Shown here: positions 32,492-37,212 of the stretch, in pieces
Numbering within the stretch: the stretch's first letter is position 1
Layout: every line of letters begins with the position of its first letter
DNA from: an uncultured Collinsella sp.
GTDB taxonomy: Bacteria; Actinomycetota; Coriobacteriia; Coriobacteriales; Coriobacteriaceae
Reading direction: 5' to 3'
NCBI GenBank assembly: GCA_900541645.1
Contig: UQKQ01000016.1
Span: forward strand, 1-37,212
Length of the DNA stretch: 37,212 bases
Notes under the pieces: generated by a model
Databases searched by the model: none
Told to the model about the DNA's origin: nothing
Seen by the model: only the letters and a program-made list of their open reading frames with translations
Translations under genes and position numbers: made by a program

Positions 32492-32984
32492 CTTGTACAG
32501 CCTTATCAATCAAATGGGAAAGCTCCATTGCACGGTCACCGTGCGCCTCAAGCGTTATCGTTCGCACATCGCTGTCGCCCTCATCACGCTTGAGCGTCAC
32601 CGAAAGATACTCATCCGTCAGCTCGTCCTGGAATTGTTCGCCCCATTCCAGCAGGCAAGCACCCTCGTAGCCCAGCACATCGAAAATGCCCGTATCCTCG
32701 AGCTCGTAGGCATGCTCCAGGCGGTATAGATCAAAGTGAAACAGCGGAATACGACCTTGATCGTGAACGGCCATGAGCGCAAACGTAGGACTCGTAACCA
32801 TATGCCCATCGCCCAGCCCGCGCGAGACGCCCTTGGTAAAGTGAGTTTTGCCCACTCCCAGGCCACCGGTCAGGATGAGCACATCGCCGTCCTCAAGGCA
32901 CGGTGCAATTAGCTCGCCAAAGTACTCCGTATCGGCAGCGCAAGTCGTTTTGTAAGTACCTACCCCCAGGCGCTCCAGGGACAT
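32478..32984 (-). CDS. tsaE: tRNA threonylcarbamoyladenosine biosynthesis ATPase TsaE
   Basis: A 168-residue P-loop ATPase that resets the TsaB-TsaD complex. The P-loop is TGGLGVGKTHFTKGVSRGLG, followed by VTSPTFALMAVHD and FHFDLYRLEHAYELEDTGIF; the catalytic-type Glu is in LLEWGEQF. AAGGAGC precedes the ATG. The end overlaps the tsaB-rimI-tsaD start, so all bacterial t6A partners except TsaC lie here as one coupled unit. Confidence 0.94.
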   Translation of the reverse strand: MSLERLGVGTYKTTCAADTEYFGELIAPCLEDGDVLILTGGLGVGKTHFTKGVSRGLGDGHMVTSPTFALMAVHDQGRIPLFHFDLYRLEHAYELEDTGIFDVLGYEGACLLEWGEQFQDELTDEYLSVTLKRDEGDSDVRTITLEAHGDRAMELSHLIDKAVQDELA

Positions 32985-32996
32985 ATATGCTCCTTA

Positions 32997-33617
32997 TTAT
33001 TCCGAGGCGTCCTCTGGTGCGGGATGTCGCTCCAGATAATCGCCCAGCATCTTAAAGTCTTCCTCCAGCAGCTCCTGCCACGCCGGATTGCGCAGCGCTG
33101 CTGCCGGATGAAAAGTAGGCATTACTACAAAATGCCCCATCTGGTGGAACCTACCGCGCAGCTTAGTAATGCCAATCTCGGTCTTAAGCACAAAGTGCGT
33201 CGCGGGGTTGCCGAGCGTCACGATAATATCGGGCCAGATGCTTCGAATCTGCTCACGCAAAAACGGCGAGCAAGCCAGCACTTCCTCGGGACGCGGATTG
33301 CGGTTTCCCGGCGGGCGGCACTTAAGCACATTGGCAATGTAGACGTCTTCGCGTTTGAGCCCCGCCAGCGACAAAATGCCGTTGAGGTCTTCTCCCGCCG
33401 CCCCCACAAACGGTTCGCCCTGCAAATCCTCGTTGCGACCCGGCGCCTCACCGATAAACATGACGCGGGCGCGGGGGTTTCCCACGCCAAACACGATATT
33501 GTGACGCGACTGGTAGAGCTGGCAGAGGTGACAATCGCCCAGAACGGCCTCGATCTCCTCGAGTGCGACCTCACGTGGTGCCTGATGGGTATGGCCGGGA
33601 ATGTGCATGACGCCCAT
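32997..33617 (-). CDS. Uracil-DNA glycosylase, family 4 (iron-sulfur)
   Basis: A 206-residue base-excision repair enzyme that removes uracil from DNA. It has the family 4 motif GEAPGRNEDLQGEPFVG (about 57-72) and HPAAALRNP. Four cysteines fit a 4Fe-4S cluster: Cys29 and Cys32 (CHLC), Cys100 (VLKCRPPGNRNP) and Cys116. GTAGGAG precedes the ATG. Located between alr and tsaE in a tightly packed cluster. Confidence 0.93.
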   Translation of the reverse strand: MGVMHIPGHTHQAPREVALEEIEAVLGDCHLCQLYQSRHNIVFGVGNPRARVMFIGEAPGRNEDLQGEPFVGAAGEDLNGILSLAGLKREDVYIANVLKCRPPGNRNPRPEEVLACSPFLREQIRSIWPDIIVTLGNPATHFVLKTEIGITKLRGRFHQMGHFVVMPTFHPAAALRNPAWQELLEEDFKMLGDYLERHPAPEDASE

Positions 33618-33625
33618 AGCGGCTC

Positions 33626-34771
33626 CTACACGTAGACCTTGTCGAGACGCATGCCAAAGCCGCAGGCGACCTCGTAGTTAATCGTTCCGCGCAGTCGGGC
33701 CATCTCGTCCATAGTGATCTCGGCATCGCCATCGCGGCCGACAATAATCATCTCGTCACCATACTCGGCCTCGGGAATCTCGTGTGCCGGGTTGGACTGA
33801 ATGGCGACCATAAACTGATCCATGCAGATATTGCCAACCTGACGCACGCGCTCGCCGCGATACAGCACATCCATACGATTGGAAAGCGTACGCGATAGGC
33901 CGTCGGCATAACCGATCGGCAGCGTGCAGATCTGAACGCGCGTACGCGGTACGCGGTAGGTAAAACCGTAGCCCACGCCCTCGCCCATCGCAGGGTGCGC
34001 CACGCGCGTCACGCGCGCATGAACGCTCATAACGGGATCGAGCTGCATCACACGGCTACTCAGCTCGCACGGCTGCATGCCATACAAGCCAACGCCGGCG
34101 CGAATCATATCAAAATGCATCGAGGGGTCGAGCATCGAGGACGGCGTGTTGGCGCAATGCACGATACCGCACTCAAAACCCGCATCCTTAATGGCCTGAA
34201 CGGCCTCGGTAAAGCGCTGGCACTGCAGCTTGTAGTCCCAGCCCGAAGGTTCATCGGCCGTGGCGAAGTGCGTAAATACGCCGTCGCACTGAATACCGCG
34301 ATGGAAATCAATACCGCGGACAAAGTCGAGCACCTGCGTGTAATGTACGCCGATGCGGTTCATGCCCGTCTCGATGGCGAGATGATACTTGCCCACCTTG
34401 CCCGCCGCGACGGCACATTCGCCATACGCAAGAGCAAAGTCGGACGTATAGACCGAGGGCATGATATCGAACTCGAGCAACGTCGGAATGGCCTCGATAG
34501 GCGGCTCGCTTAGGATAAGGACGGGTTTCGTAATCCCGCCCTGTCGGAGCTCAACGCCCTCGTTAACCGTCGCCACGGCAAACATGTCGGCGCCGGCCGA
34601 ATACATAATCTTGGCGCACTCAACAGCTCCATGACCATAAGCGTCGGCTTTAACCACGCAGCACAGGCGCTGACGCGGATTCAGCAAATTCTTATAGGCC
34701 CTCGTGTTGCGGCGAAGCGCCCCGCGGTCGATCTCGACCCAGGACCAACGCGTCAAATCGGCTTTATTCAT
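33626..34771 (-). CDS. alr: Alanine racemase (Alr)
   Basis: A 381-residue pyridoxal-phosphate enzyme making D-alanine for peptidoglycan. The PLP lysine is Lys41 in VVKADAYGHGAVE. Other motifs are TGMNRIGVHY, YGMQPCELSS, GVGYGFTYRV (catalytic Tyr region) and ICMDQFMV. Its start lies two bases past the stop of nnrDE, with only a weak GGATGA upstream, so translation is probably coupled. Confidence 0.95.
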   Translation of the reverse strand: MNKADLTRWSWVEIDRGALRRNTRAYKNLLNPRQRLCCVVKADAYGHGAVECAKIMYSAGADMFAVATVNEGVELRQGGITKPVLILSEPPIEAIPTLLEFDIMPSVYTSDFALAYGECAVAAGKVGKYHLAIETGMNRIGVHYTQVLDFVRGIDFHRGIQCDGVFTHFATADEPSGWDYKLQCQRFTEAVQAIKDAGFECGIVHCANTPSSMLDPSMHFDMIRAGVGLYGMQPCELSSRVMQLDPVMSVHARVTRVAHPAMGEGVGYGFTYRVPRTRVQICTLPIGYADGLSRTLSNRMDVLYRGERVRQVGNICMDQFMVAIQSNPAHEIPEAEYGDEMIIVGRDGDAEITMDEMARLRGTINYEVACGFGMRLDKVYV

Positions 34772-34773
34772 AA

Positions 34774-36390
34774 TTAGTCATCCGACCCTTCGTCCGTGAT
34801 TCCCAGATCATCGAGCGCATCCTTTGCCGCCAACTCCATGGCGGGACCGATCAAGTCGATAAGATCGGTCGCGATAACGCTCTTCTCGCCAAACTCCGTC
34901 GCCGCGGCAAAACCGGCATAGCTATGAAGCGCGACGGCATACGAGTACAGCAGCTCCCAGCGGTCCATCTCATCGCGCATGGTGGCTAGCGTGCCGGCCA
35001 GAATACCCGCAAGGACGTCACCCGAGCCAGCGGTCGCCAACGACGCCGGGCCAGAGAGCGGCAGCAACACGCGCTCAACACCGCAAATGGCCGTCGTCGG
35101 GCCCTTAGCGATAACAACGAGGTTATCGGAACCGGCGGCCCAGACAACCTTTTGCGCGGCGGCAATCGCGGTTCCAAGGTCATTGACCTCATCACCGGCG
35201 ACGAGACGCGAAAGCTCACGATAATGCGGCGTCATAACGAGCGGCTGCTCACGACGATACATCTCGGGATTACTGTCGATGCCATCGATTGCAATCTTGG
35301 CAAGGCAGTTGAGAGCATCGGCATCCAAGATAAGCGGTACGTCGAGCTCAAGCAGACCCGAAACCACCTGCATGGCACCGGCAGATGTCGTCATGCCGGG
35401 ACCACACAGCACGCAGCTATATTTCTTGGCAATCTCACATACCGTCATGCGCGCAGCGGCACCAAAAGAACCGCGGGAATCAGATGGAATAGCAAAGACC
35501 GGAATCGAGGGGAGCGCCATGCGGATAAGGTTGGCACACGCATCCGGAGTCGCGACTGCCACATAGCCGGCGCCTGCGCGGGCAGCGGACTTGGCAGCCA
35601 TAATGGCCGCACCAGGATACTGCGCCGATCCGGCAACAATGAGCACCGAGCCGCGCGAGTACTTATCGATATTCGTAGGCAGCGGAGCAAAATAGTCCAC
35701 AAGGTCACCGGGTTCCACGATCTCGGCAGCATGGTCGACATCGTCAATAACCTCATCAAGGCGGTCATACAGACCGCCGCAGACCAGATCGCCTGCATAT
35801 TCGGGACCGTCAGCGCTGTATAAGCCGATCTTGGGAGCAATCATCGTCACCGTACGCTCGGCACGAATGCAGTCGTCATCCACCACACCCGTCTCGGCAT
35901 TCAGGCCCGAAGGAACATCGATGGAGACAACGCGATCGGCATTTTCATTGACCGTGGGGATCCAGATTGAAAACGGCGCACGAAGATCACCATGAAAACC
36001 GGTACCAAAAATGGCATCGACTACAACATCAGCCTTATCAATCAGCACCTCCAGCTCATCACGAGAGGGGCCGACACACACATGCACGTCGCGACCAGCA
36101 GTACGACGGGCGACATGACGAGCGAGAGCGGCAGGGATCTCATCCGGCTCAACCGGAGAGACGATATCTACATCAACGCCCTTATGCGTCAGAATGTCAG
36201 CGGCAACCCAGCCATCTCCGCCATTGTTGCCAAAACCGACCAATACAAGAACGCGATCGGGGTTGAGCTTTAAAATCTCGTTGGCAGCAAATTCGCCCGC
36301 CAACTCCATGAGTTCGGCCTTCGAGGTACCCTCACGCTCGATAATATCTTCGAGGCGAACGACTTCCTCGGTACTCAAAACCGGTTTCAT
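34774..36390 (-). CDS. nnrD: Bifunctional NAD(P)H-hydrate epimerase/dehydratase (NnrE-NnrD)
   Basis: A 538-residue repair enzyme for damaged, hydrated NAD(P)H. The N-terminal epimerase (about 1-220) has LVLVGFGNNGGDGWVAADIL and a catalytic Asp region (DAIFGTGFHG). The C-terminal ADP-dependent dehydratase (about 240-525) has YSRGSVLIVAGSAQYPGA, LILDADALNCLA, TPHYRELSRLV and SGDVLAGILAG. Start ATG with AGGAGC upstream, immediately after the acpS stop. The usual companion of acpS in bacteria. Confidence 0.95.
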   Translation of the reverse strand: MKPVLSTEEVVRLEDIIEREGTSKAELMELAGEFAANEILKLNPDRVLVLVGFGNNGGDGWVAADILTHKGVDVDIVSPVEPDEIPAALARHVARRTAGRDVHVCVGPSRDELEVLIDKADVVVDAIFGTGFHGDLRAPFSIWIPTVNENADRVVSIDVPSGLNAETGVVDDDCIRAERTVTMIAPKIGLYSADGPEYAGDLVCGGLYDRLDEVIDDVDHAAEIVEPGDLVDYFAPLPTNIDKYSRGSVLIVAGSAQYPGAAIMAAKSAARAGAGYVAVATPDACANLIRMALPSIPVFAIPSDSRGSFGAAARMTVCEIAKKYSCVLCGPGMTTSAGAMQVVSGLLELDVPLILDADALNCLAKIAIDGIDSNPEMYRREQPLVMTPHYRELSRLVAGDEVNDLGTAIAAAQKVVWAAGSDNLVVIAKGPTTAICGVERVLLPLSGPASLATAGSGDVLAGILAGTLATMRDEMDRWELLYSYAVALHSYAGFAAATEFGEKSVIATDLIDLIGPAMELAAKDALDDLGITDEGSDD

Positions 36391-36930
36391 CTATGCTCCT
36401 AGCGCATCTTGCGGATCATCATCCAGATGTTCCGACAAAGCAGATTGTTGCAGCTGTTCGAGCTCGTCTAAGACAGAACGAGCCTCTTTAAATGTCTGAG
36501 CAACGCGCTCCTTCGTGCTCACCTTTTCTTCCTTGGGTTTAGGTCGAGCATCCTCGGTGATCGCAATGGCATTAGCAACAGCCAAGTCACCCGTCAGAGT
36601 AATAGAAAGAGCGACCTCGACAACGCCCAATTCCTGGGCGATTTCGAGAGCACGGCCCGAAAGCAGCGCTTTTGGCTTGCCGAGCTTATCGCGCGTTACG
36701 GAAACGTCTTTACGGCCAACGCCCTGGCTAAAACCCGTACCAAGCGCCTTAAGTACCGCCTCGCGAGAAGCAAAACGGCTGGCATAATGCGCGGCAGGAC
36801 GAGACGAGGCATCGCAATACGAACGCTCTTCATCGGTAAACACGCGCCGAGCAAACGCGGGCGTCTTCTCAAGGATTGAATTCATTCGGGAAATCTCGAC
36901 GATATCAACGCCGATTCCGGCTTCGGCCAT
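36391..36930 (-). CDS. acpS: Holo-[acyl-carrier-protein] synthase (AcpS) with C-terminal extension
   Basis: AcpS moves 4'-phosphopantetheine from CoA to acyl carrier protein. The 179 residues start MAEAGIGVDIVEISRM (metal Asp9), and RFASREAVLKALGTGF carries the metal-binding Glu. The start at 36930 has GGAGGTGATT upstream; an ATG four codons earlier lies inside that site. A typical AcpS ends near residue 125; here about 55 extra residues form a charged, coiled-coil-like tail (KEARSVLDELEQLQQSALSE). The TAG stop abuts the next ATG. Confidence 0.93.
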   Translation of the reverse strand: MAEAGIGVDIVEISRMNSILEKTPAFARRVFTDEERSYCDASSRPAAHYASRFASREAVLKALGTGFSQGVGRKDVSVTRDKLGKPKALLSGRALEIAQELGVVEVALSITLTGDLAVANAIAITEDARPKPKEEKVSTKERVAQTFKEARSVLDELEQLQQSALSEHLDDDPQDALGA

Positions 36931-37037
36931 AATCACCTCCATGCTGCACAGACTATGACATTGTAGCCCGTTCGCAGAAGATGCAACAAACGAGGGTCAA
37001 AAACACAGCGACAGTGGAGTGATGGCCCTATAAACGC

Positions 37038-37072
37038 AAAAAAGGGGGAGGCCGCGAGGCCTCCCCCTTTTT
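37038..37072. terminator. Strong bidirectional terminator after 5S rRNA
   Basis: A 13-bp stem (AAAGGGGGAGGCC, loop GCGA, GGCCTCCCCCTTT) flanked by A and T runs. It ends the minus-strand rRNA operon. The remainder of 36931-37037 shows only the acpS promoter region. Confidence 0.9.
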
Positions 37073-37103
37073 CAGTTTCGATGACGGCTCGGTGCCGTCC
37101 ACC

Positions 37104-37212
37104 GGTCAGCGGCGCCCTGGCCTCCCACGGGCTGACCCCGCAGTACTCTCGGCGCGATGGGGCTTAGCTTCCGGGTTCGGAACGGGACCGGGCGTGCCCC
37201 CCATGCTCTGGC
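37104..37212 (-). rRNA. rrf: 5S ribosomal RNA (5' part cut by window edge)
   Basis: Read on the minus strand the sequence contains the conserved CCCGTTCCGAACCCGGAAGC and GCGCCGAGAGTACTGC, then GTGGGAGGCCAGGGCGCCGC at the 3' end. The 3' end pairs with a 5' end beyond the window. It implies an rRNA operon continuing to the right. Confidence 0.93.

Overview
The window looks like chromosome of a high-GC gut actinobacterium of the class Coriobacteriia, most likely Collinsella. This is inferred from the gene content (paired GntR/UTRA regulators, twin-arginine lipoprotein sugar-binding protein, TsaB-RimI-TsaD fusion, PTS/ABC alpha-glucoside genes) and GC-rich codon use; no database search was possible.

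Layout. (1) 1-4740, minus strand: two SIS-domain sugar-phosphate proteins (one cut by the window edge) behind two overlapping GntR/UTRA regulators, then a small hypothetical gene and a LacI-type regulator. (2) 4920-6790: murB, followed by a 687-bp low-GC segment with one unknown gene. It lies between two perfect 31-bp copies of the murB 3' end, so it looks inserted. (3) 6791-9324: a secreted coiled-coil/CHAP-like cell-wall hydrolase (minus) and galE (plus). (4) 9545-21969: an alpha-glucan block. malQ and a glycogen/maltodextrin phosphorylase (plus) face an ABC sugar importer operon (minus), a TreR-like GntR regulator and, divergent from it, a PTS permease fused to a HAD phosphatase. A shared TTGTTTAAACAA-like palindrome precedes malQ, the binding-protein gene, the regulator and the PTS gene, which suggests one regulon. 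(5) 22085-24268: a polyprenyl diphosphate synthase, a peptidoglycan-binding-domain protein and tRNA-Gln(UUG). (6) 24269-30106: a repeat-rich region holding a protein with a JetD/DUF2220-like Toprim domain and a CstA-type transporter. The cstA gene has a long leader with a candidate Ile/Val-rich leader peptide and terminator. (7) 30107-36930, minus strand: a compact housekeeping cluster in transcription order acpS, nnrDE, alr, udg, tsaE, tsaB-rimI-tsaD. (8) From 37104: the 3' part of a 5S rRNA gene on the minus strand.

The most unusual structure is a family of four long, nearly perfect palindromes (6647-6782, 24865-25001, 29645-29797, 29938-30094). Each has the same 69-70-nt structured core, but its 33-44-bp flanking arms are largely private to the copy and almost perfectly self-complementary. 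Three of the four begin 8-12 bp beyond the stop codon of a gene. I do not recognise this family. Other signals are an array of six alternating 15-bp motifs spaced about 40 bp apart (13547-13763), a MITE-like AT-rich element (24532-24761) and a REP-like hairpin (24442-24496).
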